DNA of 64,000 bases. Source: Candidatus Limnocylindrales bacterium. Lineage in GTDB: Bacteria; Desulfobacterota; Binatia; UBA1149; CAITLU01. A program made the translations under genes and the position numbers. Positions 9,104 through 17,348 of this stretch are shown one piece after another (within the stretch, counting starts at the first letter, position 1; each line of letters starts with the position of its first letter). The stretch is taken from assembly GCA_035626395.1 (NCBI GenBank), contig DASPNR010000030.1:416864-480863 (forward strand). The letters run 5' to 3'. A model generated the notes under the pieces. That model was not told the origin of the DNA. It made no database searches and was given only the letters and a program-made list of their open reading frames with translations.

Positions 9104-9592
9104 ATGCCGTCGTTTGATGTGGTTTCGAAGATCAACTGGCACGAAGTCGACAACGCTCTCGGGCAGGCGGTCAAGGAGGTGGGGCAGCGCTTCGACTTCA
9201 AGAACTCGGACACCAGGATCGAGCTGGTCAAGCAGGAGGCGTTTCAGATCGAGTCGTCCGACGACTTCCACGTGAAGGCCTCGCTCGAGGTTCTCGAGGG
9301 CAAGCTGGCCAAGCGAGGGATCTCGCTGGCCGTGCTGGACCGCGGACCCATCGAGCCGGCCGGCGGCGCTCGCGCCCGTCAGAAGATCAAGCTCAAGGCC
9401 GGCATCGATGCCGAGACCGCCAAGAAGATCGTCAAGGACATCAAGGCAACGAAGATGAAGGTGCAGGTGGCGATCCAGGGCGACAGCCTGCGCGTCAGCG
9501 GCAAGAACCGCGACGATCTGCAGGAGGCCATTGCGTTCCTGAAGAAGAATGACTACGGCCAGCCGCTGCAGTTCGAGAATTTCCGCGACTGA
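9104..9592 (+). CDS. YajQ family nucleotide-binding protein
   Basis: A 162-residue YajQ (UPF0234) protein. Starting [18 protein letters not shown], it shows the two ferredoxin-like repeats of the family, with RFDFKNS in the first and [33 protein letters not shown] in the second. Members bind nucleotides, and a Xanthomonas homologue is a c-di-GMP receptor affecting virulence; whether this one binds c-di-GMP cannot be told from sequence. The start at ATG 9104 gives exact family length. The gene stands alone between a palindromic repeat and rimO, 35 bases upstream of rimO. Confidence 0.93.
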   Translation: [162 protein letters not shown]

Positions 9593-9627
9593 GCGACGTC
9601 GCCTGCCAGCCGCATTCCGCCCGCAAC

Positions 9628-10986
9628 ATGAGCAAGAAACCGCAGATCCAGGACCCGACCGCATCGAGGAAGATCTTCCTTGCGAGGCTGGGGTGTCCGA
9701 AGAATCAGGTCGATGGGGAGCTGATGATCGGGCGGGCGCTGGCGCAGGGGCACGAGCTCGTCGACAGCCCCGACCAGGCCGACGTGCTGGTGGTCAACAC
9801 GTGCGCGTTCATTCAGGAGGCGCGGCAGGAGTCGGTCGATACGATCCTGGAGCTGGCTCGCATCAAGGCGCGACAGGAAGGGCGGCGCCTGGTCGTCACC
9901 GGTTGCATGGCCGAGCGCTACGGCGCCGAGCTGACCGCATCCATTCCCGAGATCGATGCGATGGTGGGCACCGGAGCGCTCGACAGCTTCCCCGCGGCCA
10001 TCGACAGCACCGGCGGCGTCATCTTTCGCGGCGACAAGCATTATCTGCCGGCCGCGTGGATGGAGCGCAGGGTCACCGAGACCGACGGCTCGGCCTACCT
10101 CAAGGTCTCGGAGGGATGCGATCACGAGTGCTCGTTCTGCGTCATCCCGTCCTTTCGCGGCAGACACGAGAGCCGCACGATCGACGACGTGGCGGCCGAG
10201 GCCGAGCGGCTTGCCGGGGCCGGCATCGTCGAGCTCAACCTGATCGCGCAGGACCTGTCGGCCTACGGACGTGACCGCGGCCTCAAGGACGGCCTTGCGC
10301 AGCTCCTGTGGCGGCTCGGCCGCGTGGCGGGGCTGGAGCGCGTGCGCTGCTTCTATCTCTACCCGAGCACGCTCACCGACTCGGCCCTCGATGCCATCGC
10401 CAACGTCGGGAACGTCGTGCCGTATATCGACATTCCGCTGCAGCACGCCGACGGCGAAATCCTGCGCCGGATGCGCCGCCACAGGGACACCGGGCAGGTG
10501 CGACGCATTCTCGAACGGATCCGCGAGCGCGTGCCCGGGGCTGCCATCCGCACCTCCTTCATCGTCGGATTTCCCGGCGAGACCGAAGAAGCTTTCGGTC
10601 GTCTGTGCGATTTCGTTACCGAATCGCGCTTCCATCGCATCGGCGTCTTCACCTACTCGCCCGAAGAGGGCAGTGCTGCGTTCGATCTGCCCGACCCCGT
10701 CGATGCTCAGGTTGCCGAATATCGGCGCGACGCGCTTCTGGCCCTGCAAGAGCCCATCAGCGCGGGTTGGCTTGCGGACGAAGTCGGACAGCGGCGGCGC
10801 GTTCTGGTGTGCGGTCGCGACGAGGATGGTCAGTGGTACGGCCGCACCGATCTGCAGGCGCCCGAGATCGACGGCGTGACGTTTCTTACGGAGCAGGTCG
10901 CGGAGCAGCGCGGGCGGCTCATCGACGTCGAGATCACCGGCAGCGACGGCTTCGATCTGTTCGGAAATGTTTCGCCTGCGGATTGA
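9628..10986 (+). CDS. rimO: Ribosomal protein S12 methylthiotransferase RimO
   Basis: Radical-SAM enzyme that adds a methylthio group to the conserved Asp of ribosomal protein S12. The protein has 452 residues in the standard three-part layout: an N-terminal UPF0004 domain with cysteines for the auxiliary 4Fe-4S cluster (LGCPKNQVD, NTCAFI, TGCMAE), a radical-SAM domain with C-x3-C-x2-C in SEGCDHECSFCVIPSFRG, and a C-terminal TRAM domain ending DLFGNVS. IPSFRGRHESR is diagnostic for RimO rather than MiaB. The ATG is at 9628. Confidence 0.95.
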   Translation: MSKKPQIQDPTASRKIFLARLGCPKNQVDGELMIGRALAQGHELVDSPDQADVLVVNTCAFIQEARQESVDTILELARIKARQEGRRLVVTGCMAERYGAELTASIPEIDAMVGTGALDSFPAAIDSTGGVIFRGDKHYLPAAWMERRVTETDGSAYLKVSEGCDHECSFCVIPSFRGRHESRTIDDVAAEAERLAGAGIVELNLIAQDLSAYGRDRGLKDGLAQLLWRLGRVAGLERVRCFYLYPSTLTDSALDAIANVGNVVPYIDIPLQHADGEILRRMRRHRDTGQVRRILERIRERVPGAAIRTSFIVGFPGETEEAFGRLCDFVTESRFHRIGVFTYSPEEGSAAFDLPDPVDAQVAEYRRDALLALQEPISAGWLADEVGQRRRVLVCGRDEDGQWYGRTDLQAPEIDGVTFLTEQVAEQRGRLIDVEITGSDGFDLFGNVSPAD

Positions 10987-11044
10987 CGGCGGCCAAGACC
11001 GTCATTAAGGTATCGCGCCTTTCGGGACAGGGAGTGCGCACGGC

Positions 11045-11470
11045 ATGAGAAAACGCGACCGAGACAAGTTTCAGACCAAGCTCCTGGAGATGCGCAAAGA
11101 GATCATGCGCGTCATCAAGGACGACATGAAGGAAGGGCGCGAGGGCGAGGCCGGCGAAGGTCGCGACACGTACGATATCGCCAGCGACGAGCGCGATCGC
11201 GAGATCAACCTCCTGCTCGGCGACCGCGAGCGCAAGAAGCTTCAGCTCATCGACGATGCACTGGCGCGCATCGACTCGGGTGAGTATGGCGAGTGCGAGG
11301 AGTGCGGCGGTGAGATCGCGGCCGGACGCCTCGATGCCATGCCCTTCACCCGCCTGTGCGTGACCTGCCAGGACGAGTACGAGCAGGCGCAGCGCACGAT
11401 GCACTCGGACGCCGGCGGCATCACGGCTCCCCGCCTGCCCGGCGCCGACGCCGAAGACGACAACTACTGA
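11045..11470 (+). CDS. DksA/TraR-type C4 zinc-finger protein
   Basis: A 141-residue RNA-polymerase secondary-channel-type regulator. The N-terminal two thirds form a predicted coiled coil (residues about 1-85), and the C-terminal zinc finger reads C-x2-C-x17-C-x2-C (CEEC ... CVTC). DksA itself potentiates ppGpp effects by inserting its coiled-coil tip into RNA polymerase. The coil here contains ASDERDREIN in place of the DksA DxxDxA tip, so this may be one of the general DksA/TraR homologues rather than the ppGpp cofactor. The ATG is at 11045, about 60 bases after rimO. Confidence 0.85.
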   Translation: MRKRDRDKFQTKLLEMRKEIMRVIKDDMKEGREGEAGEGRDTYDIASDERDREINLLLGDRERKKLQLIDDALARIDSGEYGECEECGGEIAAGRLDAMPFTRLCVTCQDEYEQAQRTMHSDAGGITAPRLPGADAEDDNY

Positions 11471-11524
11471 TCTGCACGCTCGCGCCGGCCGGCGGCGCGA
11501 GCATCCTTTCCTCCTCAAACGATC

Positions 11525-12859
11525 GTGCCCACCGCCTCCCTGCGCAGCCACGCCCTGGCCGCCTGGCATGCTGGGCTTGCGGCCGTCGATGCACGAGCGG
11601 CAACCGCGCGTGCGCTTTCGGCCCGCGCTGATCTGTCGCCGTCCGATCCGTCCACCTTGGTCGTGGCCGCAGGCAAGGCCGCCGTTTCGATGATGCGCGG
11701 CGCGCTTCCCGTGGCGCGCGGAATCGTGCTGGCGCCGCCCGAGGTGCCCGCCGGCGATCTTCCGCCGGCGGTGACGGTGCTGCGCGGCGGACATCCGGCC
11801 CCGACGCGCGAAGGGATCGAGTCCTCGCTGGCGATCCTCGAAGCCGTGCGGGGCTTGCGCCAAGGCCAAACGCTCCTGTTCCTGTTGTCCGGCGGCGCCT
11901 CGGCTCTGCTGGAAGCGCCCAGCGACGATGTCGAGCCAGGCGATCTCATCGAGACGCACGGGCTCCTGGTCGGCAGCGGCGCCGACATCGGCGACATCAA
12001 CCGCGTTCGCGCCTGCCTGTCGGCCGTCAAGGCCGGAGCGCTGCTGCGTGCGGCGGCCCCTGCACGCGTGGTCACGCTGGCCATCAGCGACGTGCGCGGC
12101 GACGATCCGGCCGTCATCGGATCGGGTCCGACGTTCCCGCAGCCGATCGACGCCAGCGCTGCGTGGCAGCTCGTGCAGGGCCTGGGGCTGCGGCTGCCGC
12201 GTTCGGTGCAGGCGCGCCTCGAGCGGCTCGCGCATCGGGTCCAGGACCACGACGCGGCCGTGCGCGCGCACGGCGACGTCGACTACCGGATCATCGCGTG
12301 CGCAGCCGATGCCGCCGGCGCCGCAGGCCGGGCGCTCCAGGCCGACGGCTACCGCGTGACGCAGCTCGAGCTTGCGGGCTCCACCGAAGAGGCCGCCGCA
12401 AGAATCGCCGCCGCTCTTTCGCCGCTCCAGGCCGCGGGTGCGGCGGCGGCCATCGTGGCGGCGGGAGAGACGCTCGTTCGGCTGCCGCAGGGCGCGGCGG
12501 GTCGCGGCGGCCGCAACCTCGATCTTGCCGCGCGTCTTGCCATCGCGATGGGGGAGCACGCGCAGAGGCAGGTCGCCGTCGTCTGCGCCGGCACCGATGG
12601 ACGCGACGGCTCCAGCACTGCCGCCGGCGGCGTCGTCGATACGCGAACTGCCGCGCGTGCAGCCGCCGCCGGCCGCGACCTTCGGCGCGCGCTGGCAGCC
12701 TTCGATACCGAGCCGGCTCTCGCGGCCGCCGATGCCCTGCTCGTCACCGGCCCCACCGGCACCAACGTCGGCGACCTGCTCGTTGCCGTCACCGGCGCGG
12801 GCCCGCAGCCTGCGGCCGTCGAGAGAATTCGAGGCGCACGCGGCCCGGGTTCGTGCTAA
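11525..12859 (+). CDS. Glycerate 2-kinase (DUF4147/MOFRL family)
   Basis: A 444-residue protein of the GckA/TtuD glycerate kinase family, which phosphorylates glycerate, giving 2-phosphoglycerate in characterised members. The N-terminal DUF4147 part includes AAGKAAVSM, LRGGHPAPT, LFLLSGGASALLE and the DINRVRACLSAVKAG segment. The C-terminal MOFRL domain contains the CAGTDGRDGSS signature and ends with VTGPTGTNVGDLL. It starts at GTG 11525. It precedes queE by 10 bases and glpD, so glycerate and glycerol 3-phosphate use sit side by side. With serA and a class V aminotransferase at 17-20 kb it could serve serine/glycerate interconversion. Confidence 0.9.
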   Translation: MPTASLRSHALAAWHAGLAAVDARAATARALSARADLSPSDPSTLVVAAGKAAVSMMRGALPVARGIVLAPPEVPAGDLPPAVTVLRGGHPAPTREGIESSLAILEAVRGLRQGQTLLFLLSGGASALLEAPSDDVEPGDLIETHGLLVGSGADIGDINRVRACLSAVKAGALLRAAAPARVVTLAISDVRGDDPAVIGSGPTFPQPIDASAAWQLVQGLGLRLPRSVQARLERLAHRVQDHDAAVRAHGDVDYRIIACAADAAGAAGRALQADGYRVTQLELAGSTEEAAARIAAALSPLQAAGAAAAIVAAGETLVRLPQGAAGRGGRNLDLAARLAIAMGEHAQRQVAVVCAGTDGRDGSSTAAGGVVDTRTAARAAAAGRDLRRALAAFDTEPALAAADALLVTGPTGTNVGDLLVAVTGAGPQPAAVERIRGARGPGSC

Positions 12860-12869
12860 GGCTCCCGGG

Positions 12870-13625
12870 ATGTCGGCGGCAGCGGACAAGGCGTATCTGA
12901 GCGAGATCTTCGCGTCGTTTCAGGGCGAGGGCTCGCGCGTAGGACAGCGTCACCTGTTCGTGCGCTTTGCCGGCTGCAACATCCGCTGTCGCTGGTGCGA
13001 CACTCCCGCCTCGCTCGTGCGCACGCCGGCCTGCAGCGTCGATTATCCCGGCGGCGAGCACACCCAGCTCGACAACCCCGTCTCCTGGAAGGATCTGGCG
13101 GCGATCATCGACCGCTGCTGCAAGGAAGACCCGACGATCGCCATGATCGCCATCACCGGCGGCGAGCCGATGGTGCAGAGCGCGTTCCTTTCCCATTGGC
13201 TCTCGTGCGCGCCGCCGCCGGTGCCATGCCTGCTCGAGACCAACGCGATGCTCGTGCACGGCCTGTCTTCGGTGCTGCCGCGCATCGCGCTGGTCTCGGC
13301 GGACGTCAAGCTGCCGTCCAACAGCGGTGAGGGCGAGCTCTGGGACCGCCACCGCGCATTCCTCGAGGGCTGCCGCGGCACCGAGCTGTACGTGAAGATG
13401 CCGGTGGATGCGGCAACCGATGCGGCCGAGGTCGAGCGCGCCGCGCGCCTGGTCGCCGAATGCGCGCCGGAGGCCACGCTGTTCGTGCAGCCCATCACCG
13501 CGCCCGACACGCCGCAGTGGCAGATCGATTCGGCTCGTCTGGCCGAGTTGGCCGCCGTCGCCGCGACGGTCGTGGCGGACACGCGCGTCCTTCCGCAGAT
13601 GCACAAGCTGGTCGGCGTGCGATGA
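12870..13625 (+). CDS. queE: 7-carboxy-7-deazaguanine synthase QueE
   Basis: Radical-SAM enzyme converting 6-carboxy-5,6,7,8-tetrahydropterin to 7-carboxy-7-deazaguanine in queuosine synthesis. The N-terminus YLSEIFASFQGEGSRVGQRH and the cluster motif FAGCNIRCRWCDTP (C-x3-C-x2-C, near residues 35-45) are typical, as is ITGGEPM for SAM binding. Length is 251 residues from ATG 12870. The frame is open much further upstream but that portion overlaps the glycerate kinase. Its stop overlaps the glpD start (ATGA-type overlap). The other pathway enzymes nearby are folE (16.6 kb) and a PTPS-family protein (30.7 kb). Confidence 0.93.
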   Translation: MSAAADKAYLSEIFASFQGEGSRVGQRHLFVRFAGCNIRCRWCDTPASLVRTPACSVDYPGGEHTQLDNPVSWKDLAAIIDRCCKEDPTIAMIAITGGEPMVQSAFLSHWLSCAPPPVPCLLETNAMLVHGLSSVLPRIALVSADVKLPSNSGEGELWDRHRAFLEGCRGTELYVKMPVDAATDAAEVERAARLVAECAPEATLFVQPITAPDTPQWQIDSARLAELAAVAATVVADTRVLPQMHKLVGVR

Positions 13626-15331
13626 CGACCCACGCCTCCCCGGTCCAATACCGCGAAGTGACGTGGCGCCTGCTCGGCAGCGAGCTGTTCGACGTCTGCA
13701 TCATCGGCGGCGGCATCAACGGTGCGGCCGTGGCGCGCGATGCAGTGCTGCGCGGCATGACGGTGGCGCTGCTCGAATCGAACGATTTCGCCTCCGGCAC
13801 CAGCAGCCGCTCCAGCAAGCTCGTGCACGGCGGCGTGCGCTACCTGCAGCAGGGCGACGTCGCGCTCGTGCTCGAGTCGTGCCGCGAGCGCGATCTGCTG
13901 CGCACGCGCATCGCGCCGCACCTGGTGCGCGCGCAGCGCTTCGTCTTTCCGATCTACGACGACGACTCGGTGCCGGTCTGGCAGCTTCGCATCGGCCTGA
14001 CGATGTACGATCTGCTGGCCGGCTTTCAGAACCTGCAGCGCCACAAGCCGCTGAGCGCGGCTCAGCTGCGCGAGCGCGAGCCGGCGCTGGCCACCCACGG
14101 CCTGCGCGGCGGCGCGCTCTACTACGACTGCTGGACCGATGATGCGCGCCTGACGCTGGAGACGGCGCTGGCCGCTCGCGCCGCAGGCGCTGCGGTGCTC
14201 AATCACGCGCAGGTCGTCGCATTCGACAAGGATGCCACCGGACGCCTGACGGCAGCCTGCGTCCTGGATCGCCTCAGCGGCGAGTCGGTGACGGTGCGCG
14301 CGCGCTCGTTCATCAACGTCGCCGGGCCCTGGCTCGATCACGTCCGCCGCATGGACGATCCCGGCGCGCCGCCGCGGCTGCGGCTGACCAAGGGCGTGCA
14401 CGCCGTCTTCGACCGATCGCGCATCGGCAACAACGACGCGATCGTCATGCGCGGCGTCGACGGCCGCGTCATGTTCGCGATCCCCTGGCAGAGCCAGACC
14501 GTGGTGGGCACCACCGATACGTTCTACAGCGGCGACCCGGGCGACGTGCGTGCCGATGGCGACGACGTCGACTACATCCTGGCTGCCGTCGCGCGGACCT
14601 TCCCCGGCGCCAACGCCACCGCGCGGCACATCATCAGCACGTATGCCGGGCTGCGGCCGCTGGTCGCGCCCGAGGATGAGCGCTCGGCTTCCGACGTCAG
14701 CCGCGAAGATCAGATCTTCGAGAGCCCCTCCGGGCTGATCTCGCTCGGCGGCGGCAAGCTGACCACGCACCGGCACGTGGCCGAGATCCTCGTCGATCAT
14801 GCGGCCGAGCGCGTCGGGCGCCGCGTCGGACGCTGCCGCACGGCCGACGTGCCGCTTCCGGGCGCGGTCGGTGTGGAGCCGGGCGAGGCGCTCCCCGATA
14901 CGCCCGAGACGCGCGAGGAACACATCCGTACGCGCTACGGCGCTCTTTGCGGCGAGGTCGCCGCGCTGGTTCGCGAGGACGAGCGGCTCGGGCATCCGCT
15001 GGCGGGCGATCTTCCCGACCTTCTGGCGGAGGTCGTGCACGCCGCCGATTACGAGATGGCATGCACGCTCGAGGACGCGCTGCTGCGCCGCATGCACGTC
15101 GGCCTTCGCAGCAGGGAGCGCAGCGATGTCCTTCGCCTGGCAGCCGAGGTCATGGGCCGGCGCCTGGGATGGGACGCGGCACGCACGCAGCAGGAGATCG
15201 AGCGCTGCCAAGAGAGGCTGCGTCTGGACAGCGAAGGCTTCACGAGCCGCATCGACGAGCGCGAGGGAACCGCCTCGATGAGCCATCGCGAAGACGCGCC
15301 CGATGCTGCACCGAGTGCGGCAAACACCTGA
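13622..15331 (+). CDS. glpD: Glycerol-3-phosphate dehydrogenase (FAD, GlpD/GlpA type)
   Basis: Membrane-associated flavoenzyme oxidising glycerol 3-phosphate to dihydroxyacetone phosphate and passing electrons to quinone. The protein has 569 residues: an N-terminal FAD Rossmann motif (IIGGGINGAAVARDA, about residues 23-37), then TSSRSSKLVHGGVRYL, the substrate-domain segment TKGVHAVFDR, and the C-terminal DAO_C helical domain. The ATG at 13622 overlaps the queE stop by four bases, indicating coupling. No glycerol kinase or facilitator is nearby. Confidence 0.94.
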   Translation: MTTHASPVQYREVTWRLLGSELFDVCIIGGGINGAAVARDAVLRGMTVALLESNDFASGTSSRSSKLVHGGVRYLQQGDVALVLESCRERDLLRTRIAPHLVRAQRFVFPIYDDDSVPVWQLRIGLTMYDLLAGFQNLQRHKPLSAAQLREREPALATHGLRGGALYYDCWTDDARLTLETALAARAAGAAVLNHAQVVAFDKDATGRLTAACVLDRLSGESVTVRARSFINVAGPWLDHVRRMDDPGAPPRLRLTKGVHAVFDRSRIGNNDAIVMRGVDGRVMFAIPWQSQTVVGTTDTFYSGDPGDVRADGDDVDYILAAVARTFPGANATARHIISTYAGLRPLVAPEDERSASDVSREDQIFESPSGLISLGGGKLTTHRHVAEILVDHAAERVGRRVGRCRTADVPLPGAVGVEPGEALPDTPETREEHIRTRYGALCGEVAALVREDERLGHPLAGDLPDLLAEVVHAADYEMACTLEDALLRRMHVGLRSRERSDVLRLAAEVMGRRLGWDAARTQQEIERCQERLRLDSEGFTSRIDEREGTASMSHREDAPDAAPSAANT

Positions 15332-15461
15332 TTCCGCACCCGAAACGAACCACCGCCGGGCCTCGATCCGGAAAAAAAATCTTGACTTTGCCGTGGGCCG
15401 CCGACATACCCCCGGGCGCTGGTTTTTTCTGCTGTGGTCCCACGCAGCAATCGAGCCCCGG

Positions 15462-16601
15462 ATGCCGCTGCAATCGTTAGGTCTGGACAAGAAAGCCCTC
15501 GGCGACATCGCCGCCGAGTATGGGCTCGGCAAGATCGGCCCGACCAGCGCGGCCATCCCGGAGTGGGGCAGCAAGCGCTACATCCTCGAGGTCAGCAAGA
15601 CCAACTACGAGCTGCAGGTGCGCTCGCTCGAAGACGAGTTCGATCTGCGTCGCGAGCTCGAGCTGCTCATGTTCCTCGAGAAGCATTCCTTCCCGAGCCC
15701 GCGCCCGGTCAGTGATCGTCGCGGGCGCCAGTTCATCGAGCGTGAGGGACACTACCTCGTCCTCTACAAGATGCCGCTCGGCAAGCAGGCCGTCGGCGAT
15801 CAGCTCAGTCTGAAGGCCGTGCACAGCATGGGGCGGGTCCTTGGCCAGCTCCACATGGTCGGGCGCGGCTACAAGAAGGCGATCGACAACCGCTTCGGCT
15901 TCGACCGCATCTTCGAAGCATACGCCGCCGTGCGCCGGCGCATCCCGCCGTACTTCAAGAAGATCATCCGCACGCTCGACGAGGAGACCGAGTACCTCGG
16001 GAACTACCTCGAGACCAAGCTTCCCAAGGGCATCATCCACGGCACCGTGCACTGCTACGGCATCCTGGTGCGCGGCGATCAGGTGGTGTGCCTCGGCGAC
16101 TTCGATGCGGCCTGCCGCGGCAAGTACGTCTTCGACCTGGCCACGGCCGTCAACGCGATGTGCTTCGTCGAGGGTGGCTATTCGCTCGAGCGCTTCGAGG
16201 CGCTGATGGCGGGCTACGAGTCGCTGCGCACGCTGTCGCTGGCCGAGTGGGACAGCTTCCCCAACGAGCTGCGTTTTGCGGCGCTGCGGTTCGCCGTCAC
16301 GCGCCTGTGCGAGTTCTTCGAAGGCGAGCCCGACGAGCAGAACCGCATCAACACCGACTTCCGCGAGTACCTCGATCGCCTGCGGGTGCTTCGTCGCGAG
16401 AAGGAAGGCGGCATGGAAGGGCTGCTCATGGCGATGGCCACCGGCTACGACTACCGCAAGTACCAGCGCGTCAAGTCGGGCGACTACGAGGGCGACGAGG
16501 AAGGCGCGGAGGACATGGTCGGCGAGGCCGAGGAAGCCGAGGATCTCGAGGAAGACATCGGCGGGGACGACTTCGACGAAATCGACGACAACGAGGACTG
16601 A
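15462..16601 (+). CDS. Homoserine-kinase/APH-like protein lacking catalytic residues
   Basis: A 379-residue protein of the protein-kinase-like phosphotransferase fold (ThrB/APH/choline-kinase type). The N-lobe includes [18 protein letters not shown] and an [19 protein letters not shown] helix. The C-lobe has an ALGQLHM-like helix ([14 protein letters not shown]) and [24 protein letters not shown], matching the ThrB metal-binding DF-x-A and YDLA segments. The normal catalytic loop HGDL-x3-N reads HGTVHCYG near residue 193, so the catalytic Asp and Asn are both absent. The tail of about 60 residues is extremely acidic. ATG 15462 was chosen because earlier in-frame codons overlap glpD. One base separates it from folE, implying a linked role; function unknown. 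Confidence 0.72.
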   Translation: MPLQSLGLDKKALGDIAAEYGLGKIGPTSAAIPEWGSKRYILEVSKTNYELQVRSLEDEFDLRRELELLMFLEKHSFPSPRPVSDRRGRQFIEREGHYLVLYKMPLGKQAVGDQLSLKAVHSMGRVLGQLHMVGRGYKKAIDNRFGFDRIFEAYAAVRRRIPPYFKKIIRTLDEETEYLGNYLETKLPKGIIHGTVHCYGILVRGDQVVCLGDFDAACRGKYVFDLATAVNAMCFVEGGYSLERFEALMAGYESLRTLSLAEWDSFPNELRFAALRFAVTRLCEFFEGEPDEQNRINTDFREYLDRLRVLRREKEGGMEGLLMAMATGYDYRKYQRVKSGDYEGDEEGAEDMVGEAEEAEDLEEDIGGDDFDEIDDNED

Positions 16602-16602
16602 C

Positions 16603-17211
16603 GTGGCCGAGTCCGACGAGCAGAAGAGCGGGCGCAAGGCCGTCGAACACGACGCCGGCGACGGCGAGCAGAACGTCCGCAACATCCTCACTCTTCTCGG
16701 CGAGGATCCCGATCGCGAAGGTCTCAAGAAGACCCCGGCCCGCGTCCTGCGCGCGCTGAAGTTCCTGACCAAGGGCTACGACGAAGATCCCCGCGCCATC
16801 ATCGGGGACGCGATGTTCACCGAGAGCTACTCGGAGATGATCATCGTCAAGGACATCGACTTCTTCTCGATGTGCGAGCACCACATGCTGCCCTTCTTCG
16901 GGCGCGTGCACGTCGCCTACATCCCCGACGGCAAGATCGTCGGCATTTCCAAGATCGCGCGCATGGTCGAGACGTATGCGCGCCGCCTGCAGGTGCAGGA
17001 GCGAATGACCGAGCAGATAGCCCAGACGATCAGCGAGATGCTCAATGCCACGGGCGTCGGCGTGGTCTGCGAGGCCGAGCACATGTGCATGCGCATGCGC
17101 GGCGTCGAGAAGCCCAATTCCGTCGTCGTCACCAGCGCACTGGTCGGCGTCTTCCAGAGCAGGGAGACGCGCCAGGAGTTCATGAACCTCATCGCGACCA
17201 AGATGAGGTAG
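16603..17211 (+). CDS. folE: GTP cyclohydrolase I
   Basis: Homodecameric enzyme converting GTP to 7,8-dihydroneopterin triphosphate, the first step shared by folate and queuosine synthesis. The protein has 202 residues, with [21 protein letters not shown], the catalytic [13 protein letters not shown] motif (zinc ligands Cys and His), GISKIARMV, and the second zinc cysteine in [11 protein letters not shown]. The GTG at 16603 follows the stop of the kinase-like gene by one base, so translation is probably coupled. The downstream 137-base gap carries regulatory-looking structure. Confidence 0.96.
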   Translation: MAESDEQKSGRKAVEHDAGDGEQNVRNILTLLGEDPDREGLKKTPARVLRALKFLTKGYDEDPRAIIGDAMFTESYSEMIIVKDIDFFSMCEHHMLPFFGRVHVAYIPDGKIVGISKIARMVETYARRLQVQERMTEQIAQTISEMLNATGVGVVCEAEHMCMRMRGVEKPNSVVVTSALVGVFQSRETRQEFMNLIATKMR

Positions 17212-17226
17212 CGCCTCGCCGGTGCG

Positions 17227-17241
17227 TAACGCCCGGCGTTA
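17227..17241. promoter_or_regulatory. 15-base perfect palindrome next to a promoter-like sequence
   Basis: TAACGCC-c-GGCGTTA is an exact inverted repeat with a one-base centre. It ends two bases before a TTGACA at 17244-17249 that is followed 17 bases later by TACGTG (17267-17272). A dimeric regulator binding here would control the aminotransferase-serA-purA transcript. The position is right for an operator; no regulator gene is identified. Confidence 0.4.
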
Positions 17242-17348
17242 AATTGACATCCCGATCAGGCGGGAATACGTGATGCCGGGACTGCCCGAGGCTGACCCAG
17301 CCTGCTGCGGGTAATACGACTCCCACCCAGGCCTGTTCTCGAGTTGAA
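17242..17348 (+). promoter_or_regulatory. Putative promoter and structured leader of the serine-synthesis operon
   Basis: After the TTGACA / TACGTG pair there is about 75 bases of leader with several short inverted repeats (for example GAGGCTG with CAGCCT). The stretch GGGAATACG ... CCGGGACTGCCC (17262-17287) resembles part of the conserved core of cobalamin riboswitches. The CGCAACTG element and the 3' half of that aptamer are not recognisable, and the leader is too short for a full one. I treat it only as a leader that may be structured. Confidence 0.3.

Noticed and set aside
17262..17348. Full cobalamin riboswitch call
   Set aside because: Only one half of the conserved core can be seen, the CGCAACTG element and the 3' pairing partner are missing, and the interval is too short.
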